Below, one piece after another: positions 26,604 to 37,195 of a DNA stretch of 64,000 bases. A model generated the notes under the pieces. That model did no database searches, had not been told where the DNA came from, and saw only the letters and a list, made by a program, of their open reading frames with translations. Both the position numbers and the translations under genes were made by a program. The stretch is from Winslowiella arboricola (lineage in GTDB: Bacteria; Pseudomonadota; Gammaproteobacteria; Enterobacterales; Enterobacteriaceae). The stretch's first letter is position 1. Every line of letters begins with the position of its first letter. Location: positions 186,001 to 250,000 of the forward strand of contig NZ_JAODIM010000040.1 of NCBI RefSeq assembly GCF_025527015.1. The letters run 5' to 3'.

Positions 26604-27497
26604 TCAGGCGCGCGGATGATGCTTTTGATGTAACTGGCGCAGCCGCTCGGTGGCGACATGCGTGTAAATTTGTGTCGTCGACAGATCGCTGTGGCCTAAC
26701 AGCATCTGTACGACACGTAAATCAGCGCCGTGGTTCAGCAGATGGGTGGCAAATGCGTGGCGCAGTACGTGCGGCGACAATTTTTCGCTGTCGATAGCCG
26801 CCAGCGTCGCATAATACTTAATCCGATGCCAAAAAGTTTGCCGCGTCATATGCTGAGCGCGATTGCTGGGGAACAACACGTCGTTAGTCTGGCCATTCAT
26901 CAGCCACGGGCGTCCATACTCGATAAACTGCTCAATCCAGTGCACCGCCTCTTCGCCCAGCGGCACCAGACGCTCTTTATTACCTTTTCCGATAACGCGC
27001 ACCACCCCCTGACGCAGGCTGACGTCGCCGAGATTTAAGCCTACCAGTTCTGAAACGCGAAGTCCGGTGGCGTACAGCAGCTCCAGCATCGCTTTATCAC
27101 GCAGCTCAATTGGCTGTTCGGTGCCGGGCGCTTGTAACAGGCGCTCAATCTGGGCTTCAGAGAGATCTTTTGGCAAGCGCTGCGGCAGTTTTGGTGACGA
27201 GAGCAGTGTACTGGGATCGTCATCGCGCTGCTTTTCGCGGTAGAGATACTGAAACAGCCGCCGCATGGCGCTCAGCAAACGTGCCGAACTGCTGGCTTTA
27301 TAGCCTCCCTCCAGCCGTTCAGCGAGAAAGGATTGCAGATCTGCCGCGTCGGCGCTTAGCAGCGAGCGCTTATGATGCTGTAACCAGCTGGCCAGCGCCA
27401 GCAGATCCAGGCGGTAGGACGCCAGAGTGTTCTGCGCAAGGTTGCGCTCAATCCATAGCGCATCGAGAAATTGCTCGATCAAATCGGTATCTGGCAC
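26604..27497 (-). CDS. xerD: Tyrosine recombinase XerD
   Basis: A 297-residue recombinase that, with XerC, resolves chromosome dimers at dif. The catalytic residues all appear: R147 (ATGLRVSE), K171 (VIGKGNKER), H243 and R246 (SPHVLRHAFA), H269 (LLGHSDL) and Y278 (TQIYTHV). I chose the GTG at 27497 because GGAGG lies five bases before it and the product then matches the E. coli length (298). An ATG ten codons upstream has no ribosome site. It diverges from fldB and heads the dsbC-recJ run. Confidence 0.95.
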   Translation of the reverse strand: MPDTDLIEQFLDALWIERNLAQNTLASYRLDLLALASWLQHHKRSLLSADAADLQSFLAERLEGGYKASSSARLLSAMRRLFQYLYREKQRDDDPSTLLSSPKLPQRLPKDLSEAQIERLLQAPGTEQPIELRDKAMLELLYATGLRVSELVGLNLGDVSLRQGVVRVIGKGNKERLVPLGEEAVHWIEQFIEYGRPWLMNGQTNDVLFPSNRAQHMTRQTFWHRIKYYATLAAIDSEKLSPHVLRHAFATHLLNHGADLRVVQMLLGHSDLSTTQIYTHVATERLRQLHQKHHPRA

Positions 27498-27603
27498 TGC
27501 TGCCTCCAGCGCTTCATAAGTGAGCATTTGTGCTCATTATGCCTGATCCGCGCCCTCTTCTGATACAATCGGCATAATTGCATTAAGAATGAGTTTTCCC
27601 CGC

Positions 27604-28122
27604 ATGAAAATTGGCCTTTTTTACGGCTCCAGTACCTGCTACACCGAAATGGCAGCGGAAAAGATGCGTGACTTTATCGGTGAGGAGCTGGTTACGCTGC
27701 ATAATCTGAAAGATGATGCGCCAGCCCTGATGGAACAGTATGACCTGCTGATTATGGGGATTCCTACCTGGGATTTTGGCGAACTACAGGAAGACTGGGA
27801 AGCGATCTGGACCGATATTCCGGCGCTTAATCTGCGCGGCAAAGTGGTGGCGCTGTATGGCATGGGCGATCAGATTGGCTACAGCGAATGGTTCCTTGAT
27901 GCCCTCGGTATGCTGCATGAACTGCTGACACCGATGGGCGTCACCTTTATCGGCTACTGGCCGCTGGAGGGCTACGAGTTTACCAGTCCAAAACCATTAA
28001 CCCGCGATGGTAAACAGTTTGTCGGTCTGGCGCTGGATGATGTGAATCAGTATGAAGTCAGCGACGAACGCATCGAACAGTGGTGTGAACAGGTATTGAC
28101 GGAAATGGCGGAGTTGCTGTGA
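27604..28122 (+). CDS. fldB: Flavodoxin 2
   Basis: A 172-residue long-chain flavodoxin that binds FMN and carries electrons at low potential. The FMN phosphate loop is [20 protein letters not shown] and the isoalloxazine loops include [14 protein letters not shown] and [15 protein letters not shown]. These match E. coli FldB, and position next to xerD separates it from FldA. I start it at the ATG at 27604, aligned with FldB; an ATG five codons earlier is possible. Confidence 0.94.
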   Translation: MKIGLFYGSSTCYTEMAAEKMRDFIGEELVTLHNLKDDAPALMEQYDLLIMGIPTWDFGELQEDWEAIWTDIPALNLRGKVVALYGMGDQIGYSEWFLDALGMLHELLTPMGVTFIGYWPLEGYEFTSPKPLTRDGKQFVGLALDDVNQYEVSDERIEQWCEQVLTEMAELL

Positions 28123-28125
28123 TTC

Positions 28126-28238
28126 GCCCGGGCGGCGAAAACGCCGCCCCTACGGTGTTTACGTGAGCAGGAGCTTTGCAGGGGAGCCGTTATCGGCTCC
28201 CATCCTGACGGCTGGCACGGGCGGCGAGCGCGCCGCCG
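28126..28238. repeat. Three intergenic palindromes of two families
   Basis: A GGGCGGCG/CGCCGCCC palindrome (about 28129-28150), a GGGAGCCG/CGGCTCCC hairpin (28182-28201) and a second GGGCGGCG-type copy (about 28219-28240) follow one another between the convergent fldB and cptA genes. The last copy reaches the cptA stop codon. Confidence 0.75.
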
Positions 28239-28631
28239 CTACAGATTAAGGGTCTGCCGCAACTGACGCCAGTCGGCCTCTTCCATGCTGTCACGCACCA
28301 GCCACAATTGTTCTCGCTGGCCTTTATTATCCCGTAAACTCAATAAGATGCTCTGCCCAATCCTCCACGGGCGGCGGGTGATATCCCACTCTTGCTGACG
28401 CCAGCGCAAGCGCCGTTTATTCAGCAGGGCAACTGCCCCTTCGCGGCGACGAATACGCCGCTGACTACGAACACTCTCCAGCACCACCAGTGTCAGCAGC
28501 ACGATCCACACCACGGTATAATCCGGTGGCCAGGGCGCCAGTAACAGCAGCAGAATAATCGTCCCATGCAGCAGCAGTGAAACCCACTGCGCCTGCCAGG
28601 AAACACGCAGATCAGATTGCCACAGGACCAC
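28239..28631 (-). CDS. cptA: CptA/YgfX membrane protein of the sdhE operon
   Basis: A 130-residue protein starting [20 protein letters not shown], essentially the E. coli YgfX start, with two membrane segments (about residues 17-50) and a basic cytoplasmic tail. YgfX was proposed to be the toxin of a type IV system inhibiting cytoskeletal proteins, with YgfY as partner; the partner is now known mainly as the flavin-attachment factor SdhE, so the toxin role is debated. It overlaps sdhE by 20 bp, as expected for this operon. Confidence 0.9.
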   Translation of the reverse strand: MVLWQSDLRVSWQAQWVSLLLHGTIILLLLLAPWPPDYTVVWIVLLTLVVLESVRSQRRIRRREGAVALLNKRRLRWRQQEWDITRRPWRIGQSILLSLRDNKGQREQLWLVRDSMEEADWRQLRQTLNL

Positions 28632-28878
28632 GTTGCTTATTTCTCAATTGAATCAGTTGTACCATGCGTTTCAGCTCGGCATCGGCGGGTTCGCCATGAT
28701 TCATCAGCCAGTTAAACAGATCCGGGTCGTCACTCTCCAGCAGCTGAATAAACACCTGCTTATCGCTGTCACTTAACGAGTCATACTCATACTCGAAGAA
28801 CGGCATAATCGAGATATCCAGTTCACGCATGCCGCGACGGCAGGCCCAGTGAACGCGTGCTCTGTTGTTAATATCCAT
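28612..28878 (-). CDS. sdhE: FAD assembly factor SdhE
   Basis: An 88-residue helical protein that promotes covalent FAD attachment to SdhA and FrdA. The conserved RGMRELD motif (about residues 15-21) contacts the flavoprotein. [18 protein letters not shown] is also family-typical. It is the first gene of the sdhE-cptA pair and diverges from ygfZ across 230 bp. Confidence 0.95.
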   Translation of the reverse strand: MDINNRARVHWACRRGMRELDISIMPFFEYEYDSLSDSDKQVFIQLLESDDPDLFNWLMNHGEPADAELKRMVQLIQLRNKQRGPVAI

Positions 28879-29108
28879 TTTCCAACCCTCAGTTAGCCAG
28901 ACATGGCCGCTAGTTTAGCGCTTTTCAGGCAAAGTGCGCGATAAGCAAATTGCTCCGCTGCGGCATATCGCGTAAAGCGCTGGCATAAGATGCAGGGTTA
29001 ACACGCGTTTTGTGCGTCATCGTCCGAAAACAGGTTGCAAAGCCAGTGTGCTCTTTTAACATGAGAAACATATTGATGGCTTTTGAACCCTCCATTCAGG
29101 ACATAACT

Positions 29109-30089
29109 ATGCCGACCTTTACATTACCGCCCCGTCAGCCTGTGGCTTCAGCACGTTTGCCGCTGACGCTGATCTCGCTGGAAGATTGGGCGCTGGCGAC
29201 CGTGCAGGGTCAGGACAGCGTCAGTTATTTGCAGGGCCAGGTGACGCTTGACGTCGCTGCGCTGGCTGCCGGACAGCATCTTCCCTGCGCCCACTGTGAT
29301 GCCAAAGGAAAAATGTGGAGTAATTTGCGCCTGTTCCATCGCGGTGAAGGTTTTGCTTATATTGAGCGCCGCAGCCTGCGTGATACCCAGATTACCGAAC
29401 TGAAAAAATATGCGGTGTTTGCCAAAGTCACCATCGTCGCTGACGATGAATCCGTGCTGCTGGGCCTGGCGGGCTTCCAGGCGCGTGGCGCGCTGGCCGG
29501 TCTGTTTGAACAACTGCCAGATGCCGAAACGCCAGTAGTGCAGCAAGGCGACAGCACTCTGCTGTGGTTTGCCCATCCCGCCGAACGCTTCCTGCTGGTG
29601 ACCAGCGCAGCACAGGCGCAGGCCATCCAGCAAAAGCTGGCGGGCGAAGCGCAGTTCAATGACAGCGCCCAATGGCTGGCGCTGAATATTGAAGCCGGTC
29701 TGCCGATTATTGACGAGAAAAACAGCGCCCAGTTTATTCCGCAGGCCACAAATCTGCAGGCGCTGGATGCTATCAGCTTTAAAAAAGGCTGTTATACCGG
29801 TCAGGAGATGGTGGCGCGCGCCAAGTTTCGCGGCGCCAATAAGCGTGCGCTCTACTGGCTGGCGGGCAGCGCCAGTCGCGTACCGGAAGCGGGTGATTCA
29901 CTGGAGATTAAACTGGGTGAAAACTGGCGGCGCACCGGCACCATTCTGGCGGCGACTCAGCTGGATAATGGCGATGTCTGGGTGCAGGCGGTACTGAATA
30001 ACGATCTGGAAGCCGACAGCATTCTGCGGGTACATGGCGATGAAGGCGGACAGTTAGCCATTCAGCCACTGCCTTACGAAATTACCTGA
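29109..30089 (+). CDS. ygfZ: Folate-binding Fe-S cluster repair/assembly protein YgfZ
   Basis: A 326-residue tetrahydrofolate-binding protein related to GcvT that supports maturation of some Fe-S enzymes such as MiaB. The signature K-G-C-Y-T-G-Q-E lies at 226-233, with the functional cysteine at C228, the same number as in E. coli. I chose the ATG at 29109 behind AGGAC; it aligns with YgfZ ([20 protein letters not shown]). In-frame codons further upstream look non-coding. Confidence 0.95.
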   Translation: MPTFTLPPRQPVASARLPLTLISLEDWALATVQGQDSVSYLQGQVTLDVAALAAGQHLPCAHCDAKGKMWSNLRLFHRGEGFAYIERRSLRDTQITELKKYAVFAKVTIVADDESVLLGLAGFQARGALAGLFEQLPDAETPVVQQGDSTLLWFAHPAERFLLVTSAAQAQAIQQKLAGEAQFNDSAQWLALNIEAGLPIIDEKNSAQFIPQATNLQALDAISFKKGCYTGQEMVARAKFRGANKRALYWLAGSASRVPEAGDSLEIKLGENWRRTGTILAATQLDNGDVWVQAVLNNDLEADSILRVHGDEGGQLAIQPLPYEIT

Positions 30090-30098
30090 GGCAGGACG

Positions 30099-30126
30099 GC
30101 GGGCGGGACAGCCGTGTCTCGCCCGC
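30099..30126. terminator. Convergent hairpin between ygfZ and trhA
   Basis: Twelve-base arms (30099-30110 and 30115-30126, one G-U) flank a four-base loop. There is no long T-run, so termination is only probable. Confidence 0.5.
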
Positions 30127-30131
30127 AGCGT

Positions 30132-30785
30132 TTATTTCACATAGAAGTAGATGGCGAGGAAGTGACATAAACTGCCGCCCAGCACAAAACCATGCCAGAT
30201 AGCGTGGTTGTAGGGGATACGCTCCACCGCGTAGAAAATCACTCCCAGCGTATAGATAATCCCGCCAGCCGCCAGCAACCAGATCCCACCAGGCAACAGT
30301 TTCATTGCCAGCTGATAGACCACAATCAGCGACAACCAGCCCATCAGCAGATAGGTGATCAGCGACATCGCCGGAAAGCGGTGCGCGAACAGCAGCTTAA
30401 AACCAATCCCGATCAGCGCCAGGCTCCAGATCACCACCATCAGCCAGTGCGCCAGCGGCGATTTCAGCGCAATCAGCAGAAACGGTGTATAGGTGCCGGC
30501 AATCAGTACATAGATGGCGCAGTGGTCGAGTTTTTTCAGCCAGAATTTGGCGCGCGGATGCGGAATGGCATGGTAGAGCGTGGAAGCGAGAAACAGCAGG
30601 ATCATGCTGCCGCCGTAGACACTGTAGCTGGTGATCGCCATCGCCCCGGCTTGCGCATCAATCGCCTGATCAATCAGCAATACCAGCCCCACAATACCGA
30701 GGATAAATCCAAGACCATGGCTGATGCTGTTGGCAATCTCTTCAGCCAGGGAATATCCCTGTGCGATCAGCGAGTTATGGGTCAT
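30132..30785 (-). CDS. trhA: TrhA/YqfA, hemolysin III-family membrane protein
   Basis: A 217-residue protein with seven hydrophobic segments. PAQR/hemolysin III family marks are [20 protein letters not shown] near the N-terminus, [20 protein letters not shown] and the C-terminal [20 protein letters not shown]. The histidines in these motifs form a metal site in the family. E. coli YqfA has been linked to membrane energetics or lipid homeostasis. Order ygfZ-trhA-ygfF follows E. coli. Confidence 0.93.
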   Translation of the reverse strand: MTHNSLIAQGYSLAEEIANSISHGLGFILGIVGLVLLIDQAIDAQAGAMAITSYSVYGGSMILLFLASTLYHAIPHPRAKFWLKKLDHCAIYVLIAGTYTPFLLIALKSPLAHWLMVVIWSLALIGIGFKLLFAHRFPAMSLITYLLMGWLSLIVVYQLAMKLLPGGIWLLAAGGIIYTLGVIFYAVERIPYNHAIWHGFVLGGSLCHFLAIYFYVK

Positions 30786-30898
30786 AAACAGAGAATCTCC
30801 GCAGCAGTGCAGTAAATTTGTACAAACACAGCGTAACTGAGAATAATTTCAGAGTACACATGTAAGCCAAAATTAAGTGTAACCGCTTCACACACTGT

Positions 30899-31642
30899 TT
30901 AACGCCCGCCCGCCGCATCAATAACTGAGCCGGTAATATATGAGGCTTCATCGCTCAGCAGCCAGACAATGGCGCTGGCGATCTCTTCCGGCTGGCCGCC
31001 ACGCTGCATCGGGATCGATGACGCTACGCGATTCACCCGATCCGCTTCGCCGCCATCAGCATGCATCCCGGTATAGATCGGCCCTGGACGCACGCCATTC
31101 ACCCGCACGCCCTGCGCCGCCACTTCCAGCGATAAGCCTCTGGTCAGCGTGTCCATCGCTCCTTTCGACGCGGCATAATCGACATATTCTCCCGGCGAGC
31201 CCGTTCGCGCCGCCGCAGAAGAGACATTAACAATCGCCCCGCCTTTACCACCGTGATGCCACGCCATCCGCTTAATCGCCTCGCGACAGCAGATAAAGCT
31301 GCCGGTGACATTAGTCGCGAATACCCGGTTAATACGTTCGGCGGTGAGTTGCTCTACGGTTGACTGCTGAAACAGAATACCGGCGTTGTTAACCAGTGCA
31401 TTCAGCACGCCAGGTTGTTGATCAATGCGCTGAAACATCGCCACGACCTGCGCTTCATCAGCGATATCCGCCTGCACGCTAAAAGCGCTGCCACCGGCCT
31501 GCTCAATCAGCTGCACCACCTCTTCCGCCGCATCGGCGCGCCGGTGATAGTTAACCGCTACATGATAGCCACATTGCGCCAGCATCAATGCCGTTGCCCG
31601 CCCAATGCCTCGACTGGCGCCGGTTACCAATGCAATTTTCAT
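30899..31642 (-). CDS. ygfF: SDR-family oxidoreductase YgfF
   Basis: A 247-residue classical short-chain dehydrogenase. The NAD(P) loop is TGASRGIGRA, followed by NNAG, a catalytic Ser in VNVSSAAARTGSPGEY and the YxxxK motif YAASK. It matches E. coli YgfF along its length. Its substrate is unknown; annotations as a glucose or ribitol dehydrogenase are by similarity only. The gcvP terminator lies between gcvP and this gene. Confidence 0.92.
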   Translation of the reverse strand: MKIALVTGASRGIGRATALMLAQCGYHVAVNYHRRADAAEEVVQLIEQAGGSAFSVQADIADEAQVVAMFQRIDQQPGVLNALVNNAGILFQQSTVEQLTAERINRVFATNVTGSFICCREAIKRMAWHHGGKGGAIVNVSSAAARTGSPGEYVDYAASKGAMDTLTRGLSLEVAAQGVRVNGVRPGPIYTGMHADGGEADRVNRVASSIPMQRGGQPEEIASAIVWLLSDEASYITGSVIDAAGGR

Positions 31643-31655
31643 CTTTTTCTCCCAT

Positions 31656-31678
31656 AAAAAAAGCCGGGCAAGCCCGGC
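31656..31678 (-). terminator. Terminator of the gcvTHP operon
   Basis: GCCGGGC and GCCCGGC arms (31663-31678) are followed on the minus strand by seven Ts. It lies about 40 bp past the gcvP stop codon and 13 bp before ygfF. Confidence 0.9.
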
Positions 31679-31718
31679 CTGTTGTCTCCCTCACCCGTTA
31701 AACGGGGAAAGGGATCGA

Positions 31719-34592
31719 CTACTGATAATCACTTATCGGCACGCAGGAACAGAACAGGTTGCGATCACCGAATACATCATCAAGACGCTTCACCGTCGGC
31801 CAGTATTTATTGTCGCTGCCCGCCGGGAATACCGCCAGCTCACGGCTGTAAGGATGTGACCATTCGCCAACAATCTCCATCTGGGTATGCGGAGAGTTCA
31901 CCAGCGGGTTATCTTCCGCAGGCCACTCGCCATCAGCAACACGATCGATCTCCATACGAATCGACAGCATGGCATCGATAAAGCGATCCAGCTCGATTTT
32001 GCTTTCAGATTCAGTCGGTTCCACCATCAGCGTCCCGGCAACCGGGAAGGACATCGTAGGTGCGTGGAAACCATAGTCAATCAAACGTTTAGCAATATCC
32101 AGCTCACTGATGCCGGTCTGCTCTTTCAGCGGGCGAATATCCAGAATACATTCGTGCGCCACGCGGCCATCTCGGCCGGTATAGAGAATCGGAAACGCCG
32201 ACTGCAAACGGCTGGCGATATAATTGGCATTCAGGATCGCCACTGAACTGGCCTGTTTCAGACCTTCGGCGCCCATCATACGGATATACATCCAGCTGAT
32301 TGGCAGAATTGATGCGCTGCCAAACGGTGCGGCGGAAACCGCGCCCTGCTGCGTCAGCACACCTTCAATCTGCACCACGCTATGACCGGGGATAAAAGGT
32401 GCCAGATGCGCTTTGACGCCGATTGGGCCCATACCGGGTCCGCCGCCGCCATGTGGAATACAGAAAGTTTTATGCAGGTTAAGATGCGATACATCAGCGC
32501 CGATATAACCCGGCGTAGTGATGCCAACCTGCGCATTCATATTCGCGCCATCGAGATACACCTGGCCGCCAAACTGATGCACGATCTGGCACACTTCGCG
32601 AATAGTCTCTTCATATACGCCGTGGGTAGACGGATAGGTGACCATAATGCAGGAGAGTTCTTCGCCCGCCTGTTCCGCTTTCAGACGCAGATCGTGCAGG
32701 TCGATATTACCCTGCTTATCGCACGCCACTACCACCACCGCCATACCTGCCATCTGCGCTGACGCCGGGTTCGTGCCATGCGCTGAGCTGGGGATCAGAC
32801 AGATATTACGACCCGCTTCGTTGCGGCTTTCGTGATAACGACGAATCGCCAGCAGACCGGCATATTCGCCCTGCGCGCCAGAGTTTGGCTGCATGCACAG
32901 CGCGTCATAGCCGGTCAGCTGAACCAGCCACTGTGACAGCTGACCAATCATCTGCAGATAACCGGTGGCCTGATCTGCCGGGCAGAACGGATGTAATCCG
33001 GCAAATTCTGGCCAGGTGATCGGGATCATTTCCGCCGCCGCATTCAGCTTCATGGTGCATGAGCCGAGTGGGATCATCGCCTGATTCAGCGCCAGATCTT
33101 TACGCTCCAGGCTGTGCATATAACGCATCATCTCAGTTTCACTGTGATGACGGTTAAACACCGGATGGGTCAGGATCGCATCCTGGCGCAGCAAATCGGC
33201 CGGGATCGACTGGCTGTCAGCGGCAACCTGCGCATCTAACCGATCGATATCCACACCATGATTTTCGCCAAGCAGAATCGACAGCAGCGCCGCGACATCT
33301 TCACGCGTGGTGGTTTCATCCAGCGTGATACCCACCGCATGGTGGATATCGGTACGCAGGTTAGCGCCGAAACTCAGTGCGCGCACCAGCACTGCCGCTT
33401 TGTCGGCCACCTCAACGGTTAAGGTATCGAACCAGCTGGTGTGACGCAGCGTCAGACCGCCCTGCTTCAGGCCGGCAGCCAGAATATCGGTCAGGCGATG
33501 AATACGACCGGCAATGCGTTTCAGTCCGATCGGGCCATGATAAACCGCGTACAGACTGGCGATATTCGCCAGCAGCACCTGTGAAGTACAGATGTTGGAG
33601 TTGGCTTTCTCACGACGGATATGCTGTTCACGGGTCTGCATCGCCATACGCAGCGCGGTATTACCGGCCGCATCACGCGATACGCCGATAATACGGCCTG
33701 GCATCGAACGCTTGTGTTCATCGCGGGCGGCAAAGAAAGCCGCATGCGGTCCGCCGTAACCCATTGGCACGCCGAAACGTTGCGCAGAGCCAAAGACAAT
33801 ATCCGCACCCTGTTTGCCCGGCGCTTCCAGCAGCAGCAGCGACATAAAGTCAGCGGCCACGCTGACCACTACTTTGCGACTTTTTAATTCGCTAATCAGC
33901 TGACGATAATCGTGGGCTTCACCGGTAGTGCCAACCTGCTGTAACAGCACGCCAAACAGATCCTGGTGATCCAGCGCTTTATCAGCTTTATCCACCAGCA
34001 CCTCAAAACCAAAAGTTTCTGCGCGGGTACGCACCACATCCAGGGTTTGCGGATGAATATCATCAGCGACAAAGAATTTATTGGCGTTTTTCAGCTTGCT
34101 GACGCGTTTGGCCATCGCCATCGCTTCCGCCGCGGCGGTGGCTTCATCCAGCAGCGAAGCGGAGGCGATATCCAGCCCGGTCAGATCCAGCGTCACCTGC
34201 TGGAAATTCAGCAGCGCTTCCAGACGGCCCTGCGAAACTTCCGGCTGATACGGGGTATAAGCGGTGTACCAGCCCGGGTTTTCCAGCATATTGCGCAGGA
34301 TCACCGGCGGCGTCAGCACCGGGGCATAGCCCATGCCGATATAGGATTTATACAGCTGGTTCTGACTGGCAATCGCTTTCAGCTCAGCCAGCGCCTGATG
34401 TTCAGTCAGTGCGTCACCGATCGCCGGAGGGCTGGGTAACTGAATGTCGGCGGGCACAATCGAGGCAATCAGTTCGGCAACGGAAGCCGCGCCCACCGCG
34501 GCCAGCATCGCATCCTGCTGTTCCTGTGAGGGGCCAATATGGCGCTCGATAAACGCACCGGTGTGTTCAAGCTGGCTGAGAGTCTGAGTCAT
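31719..34592 (-). CDS. gcvP: Glycine dehydrogenase (decarboxylating), P protein
   Basis: A 957-residue PLP enzyme, the same length as in E. coli. It decarboxylates glycine and loads the aminomethyl group on the lipoyl arm of GcvH. The PLP lysine is in [19 protein letters not shown] near residue 706. [20 protein letters not shown] is another family block. I chose the ATG at 34592, aligned with MTQTLSQLE of E. coli; an ATG six codons upstream overlaps the ribosome site. It ends the gcvT-gcvH-gcvP operon. Confidence 0.97.
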   Translation of the reverse strand: MTQTLSQLEHTGAFIERHIGPSQEQQDAMLAAVGAASVAELIASIVPADIQLPSPPAIGDALTEHQALAELKAIASQNQLYKSYIGMGYAPVLTPPVILRNMLENPGWYTAYTPYQPEVSQGRLEALLNFQQVTLDLTGLDIASASLLDEATAAAEAMAMAKRVSKLKNANKFFVADDIHPQTLDVVRTRAETFGFEVLVDKADKALDHQDLFGVLLQQVGTTGEAHDYRQLISELKSRKVVVSVAADFMSLLLLEAPGKQGADIVFGSAQRFGVPMGYGGPHAAFFAARDEHKRSMPGRIIGVSRDAAGNTALRMAMQTREQHIRREKANSNICTSQVLLANIASLYAVYHGPIGLKRIAGRIHRLTDILAAGLKQGGLTLRHTSWFDTLTVEVADKAAVLVRALSFGANLRTDIHHAVGITLDETTTREDVAALLSILLGENHGVDIDRLDAQVAADSQSIPADLLRQDAILTHPVFNRHHSETEMMRYMHSLERKDLALNQAMIPLGSCTMKLNAAAEMIPITWPEFAGLHPFCPADQATGYLQMIGQLSQWLVQLTGYDALCMQPNSGAQGEYAGLLAIRRYHESRNEAGRNICLIPSSAHGTNPASAQMAGMAVVVVACDKQGNIDLHDLRLKAEQAGEELSCIMVTYPSTHGVYEETIREVCQIVHQFGGQVYLDGANMNAQVGITTPGYIGADVSHLNLHKTFCIPHGGGGPGMGPIGVKAHLAPFIPGHSVVQIEGVLTQQGAVSAAPFGSASILPISWMYIRMMGAEGLKQASSVAILNANYIASRLQSAFPILYTGRDGRVAHECILDIRPLKEQTGISELDIAKRLIDYGFHAPTMSFPVAGTLMVEPTESESKIELDRFIDAMLSIRMEIDRVADGEWPAEDNPLVNSPHTQMEIVGEWSHPYSRELAVFPAGSDNKYWPTVKRLDDVFGDRNLFCSCVPISDYQ

Positions 34593-34720
34593 TAGCGGTA
34601 AATCCTGCATCGGGCATAGATAAAAAGGATCTCCTCCCGCGTGATGTCGGGAGGGTCAGGGAGGGGAAAACCTGCTCCCCCATCCCGGCCTTCCCCCGTT
34701 AAACGGAGGAAGGAGAGTGA

Positions 34721-35107
34721 CTATTCGTCAATTGAGGCTTTATAAGCATCCGCATCCAGCATTGAATCCAGTTCAGATTCATCGCTGGCTTTGATCTTAA
34801 ATAACCAGCCGTCGCTGTAAGGATCGCTGTTCACCAGCTCCGGATTCGCTTCCAGCTCGCTGTTGACGGCAAGGATCTCACCACTCAGCGGCGCATAGAT
34901 ATCCGAGGCCGCTTTGACCGATTCGGCAACCGCGCAGTCATCACCGGCGGCAAACGTCGCGCCGACTTCCGGCAGGTCAACAAAGACCATATCGCCCAGC
35001 AGTTCCTGTGCGTGCTCGGTGATGCCGACGGTGTAGCTGCCGTCCGCTTCTTTACGCACCCACTCATGACTGTCACGGTACTTCAGTTCACCTGGTACAT
35101 TGCTCAT
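34721..35107 (-). CDS. gcvH: Glycine cleavage system H protein
   Basis: A 128-residue lipoyl carrier that shuttles the aminomethyl group between P, T and L proteins. The lipoylated lysine is K65 in [20 protein letters not shown] chose the ATG at 35107; a GTG two codons earlier overlaps the GAGAGTGG site. It lies 30 bp after gcvT and 128 bp before gcvP. The longer gap holds a GC-rich hairpin and no gene. Confidence 0.97.
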   Translation of the reverse strand: MSNVPGELKYRDSHEWVRKEADGSYTVGITEHAQELLGDMVFVDLPEVGATFAAGDDCAVAESVKAASDIYAPLSGEILAVNSELEANPELVNSDPYSDGWLFKIKASDESELDSMLDADAYKASIDE

Positions 35108-35137
35108 CGCCACTCTCTCCAGAAAAAAATAAACGGG

Positions 35138-36235
35138 TTATTTAGCGACCGGCTTACCGGAGCGCACAAAAACAGGTTTGGTGACCTGCACCGGCATTTC
35201 GCGGTTGCGGATCTGTACAATGGCTTTATCGCCAATCGCTGCCGGCACGCGCGCCAGCGCGATGCTGCAACCTAAGGTCGGGGAAAAGGATCCGCTGGTA
35301 ATAATGCCTTCATGCAGATTGCCCGCAGCATCGCTGAAGCGAACCGGCAATTCATTACGCAGCACGCCCTTCTCCGTCATAATTAAGCCCACCAGCTTAT
35401 CGGTGCCTCTTTCACGCTGGCTTTCCAGCGCTTCACGGCCAATAAAATCGCGGTCGGCAGGTTCCCAGCTGATGGTCCAGCCCATATTGGCCGCCAGTGG
35501 GGAGACGCTTTCATCCATCTCCTGTCCATACAGATTCATACCCGCTTCAAGACGCAGTGTATCGCGCGCGCCCAGACCTGCAGGTTTAACGCCTGCCGCC
35601 ACCAGCTGCTGCCAGAAATCAGCGGCCTGCTCTACCGGTAGCGCAATTTCATAGCCCGCTTCGCCGGTATAGCCGGTGGTGGCGATAAACAGTTCACCTG
35701 CCTGTACGCCGAAGAACGGCTTCATACCGGCTACCGCCTGGCGCTGAGCATCATCAAACAGGCTTTGTGCTTTTTGCTGGGCATTTGGTCCCTGCACAGC
35801 GATTAACGCCAGGTCGTCACGCTCGGTCAGCTGTACGCCATAATCAGTGGCGTGCTGGCCGATCCAGGCCAGATCTTTTTCACGCGTGGCGGAATTCACC
35901 ACCAGACGGAAAAACTCCTCGGTCATAAAGTAAACAATCAGATCGTCGATTACGCCACCGGATGCATTTAACATTCCGCTATACAGGGCTTTGCCAGGGG
36001 TGGTGAGTTTAGCGACGTCGTTGGCCAGCAGATAGCGCAGGAATTCACGGCTGCGCGCGCCATGCAGATCGACAATGGTCATATGCGAAACATCGAACAT
36101 ACCGGCATCGCTGCGTACCGCATGATGCTCATCCATCTGCGAACCGTAATGCAGCGGCATCATCCAGCCATGGAAATCCACCATGCGGGCGCCACAGGCC
36201 TGATGCTGTTCGAATAAAGGAGTCTGCTGAGTCAT
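35138..36235 (-). CDS. gcvT: Aminomethyltransferase, T protein
   Basis: A 365-residue enzyme that transfers the glycine methylene group to tetrahydrofolate and releases ammonia. The folate-binding [10 protein letters not shown] and the block [15 protein letters not shown] are characteristic, as is [21 protein letters not shown] chose the ATG at 36235, behind AGGAT; in-frame codons further upstream fall in the regulatory region. It is the first gene of the operon. In E. coli GcvA, GcvR and Lrp control it, but I did not identify individual sites here. Confidence 0.97.
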   Translation of the reverse strand: MTQQTPLFEQHQACGARMVDFHGWMMPLHYGSQMDEHHAVRSDAGMFDVSHMTIVDLHGARSREFLRYLLANDVAKLTTPGKALYSGMLNASGGVIDDLIVYFMTEEFFRLVVNSATREKDLAWIGQHATDYGVQLTERDDLALIAVQGPNAQQKAQSLFDDAQRQAVAGMKPFFGVQAGELFIATTGYTGEAGYEIALPVEQAADFWQQLVAAGVKPAGLGARDTLRLEAGMNLYGQEMDESVSPLAANMGWTISWEPADRDFIGREALESQRERGTDKLVGLIMTEKGVLRNELPVRFSDAAGNLHEGIITSGSFSPTLGCSIALARVPAAIGDKAIVQIRNREMPVQVTKPVFVRSGKPVAK

Positions 36236-37195
36236 ATCTATCCTATGCATAAGCGAGTTGTTCACAGATTCGCGCTCCATACCGGCAAAACGGTGCGACG
36301 CAAACGTTACCTTTGTCCTGAAGTTACCACCGAATGCAGGGATTAACCATAAGCTATACGAGGGCGAATCGTGGTTGCACAATAACGATGCGCGCCGATT
36401 CTGCAGAGTTTTCCACTGAAAAACTGCGCCGTAAGGCACACAATTCACAACTGTAAGTCATTAATGCAGATTAATAAGCAGAGTTGTGAGCGCAGAGGAT
36501 AAAAAATGACTTTTGCGACAGGCATTATGCATGAGAAAATATAATGCGAATCAGGGGGTAAAATTAGAATATTTCAAATATGCACCAAAACAGGGCGAAA
36601 GCTTTATTGAGGGTGGTAAAAACCCGACACTGCCATCTCGACCACGGTGCTGATTGCTGAGTCGCCGCTGCCATCATCATCGGCACCCCTCTGAAGCGCG
36701 AATGCTTCCCCCCGACAGCAACAGGTGCAGGCCTGTCACGGGCAATCGTAACAGTGTGACCCGGCATCGATTTACTGGTCACGATGACAGGCAGCTCTCT
36801 GTGGCTACTGACATAAGAATATGCTTACCCCACACCGGTATATTGATGTTCCGGTGGTGGGATCTCTGTTGCCGCGGCCCAGGCAAATCCCGCTGATGCC
36901 CGGCTCTCTTTACACGATTGTGAAAGGAGAAAAACATAAAAAATAGCCACTTCATTAGAAACGGGATGAGTGTCAAATAAATTACATAAAAGGCATCTTC
37001 CACACTTTACTTGCATCATTTTATCGGAGAAATATATTTCCGCACTGTCCGGCTTCGCATCGTTAACAGGTTCTGCCAGTGGCTTTTCCGAGCCTCAGCA
37101 CACTCAGTTCTAAGCTCATCCCTTCAGCGATGTCTGGCGAATGTACAGTGCTGCTTGCAGTCTGTGCGTCATCACGAATAAGGAAATTCATCATC
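36236..37195. other. 960-bp region: gcv promoter and left edge of the accessory island
   Basis: The first 250 bp should hold the gcvT promoter and regulatory sites. Beyond about 36500 the sequence has no recognisable gene; several frames are open for only 60-80 codons and none has a known motif, so a decayed gene is possible. At 36924-36929 an AAGGAG site is followed seven bases later by an ATA codon and 13 further sense codons ending in TAA (36936-36980), perhaps a leader peptide or a dead start. The promoter of the 37196 gene must lie in the last 200 bp. Confidence 0.5.

Noticed and set aside
36236-36500. Glycine riboswitch upstream of gcvT.
   Set aside because: I found no tandem glycine-aptamer cores; enteric gcv operons rely on GcvA/GcvR and Lrp.
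36564-36782. A 72-codon minus-strand frame in the gcvT-island gap as a real gene.
   Set aside because: No ribosome site, no motif and low-complexity composition; it may be a remnant, but I cannot support it.
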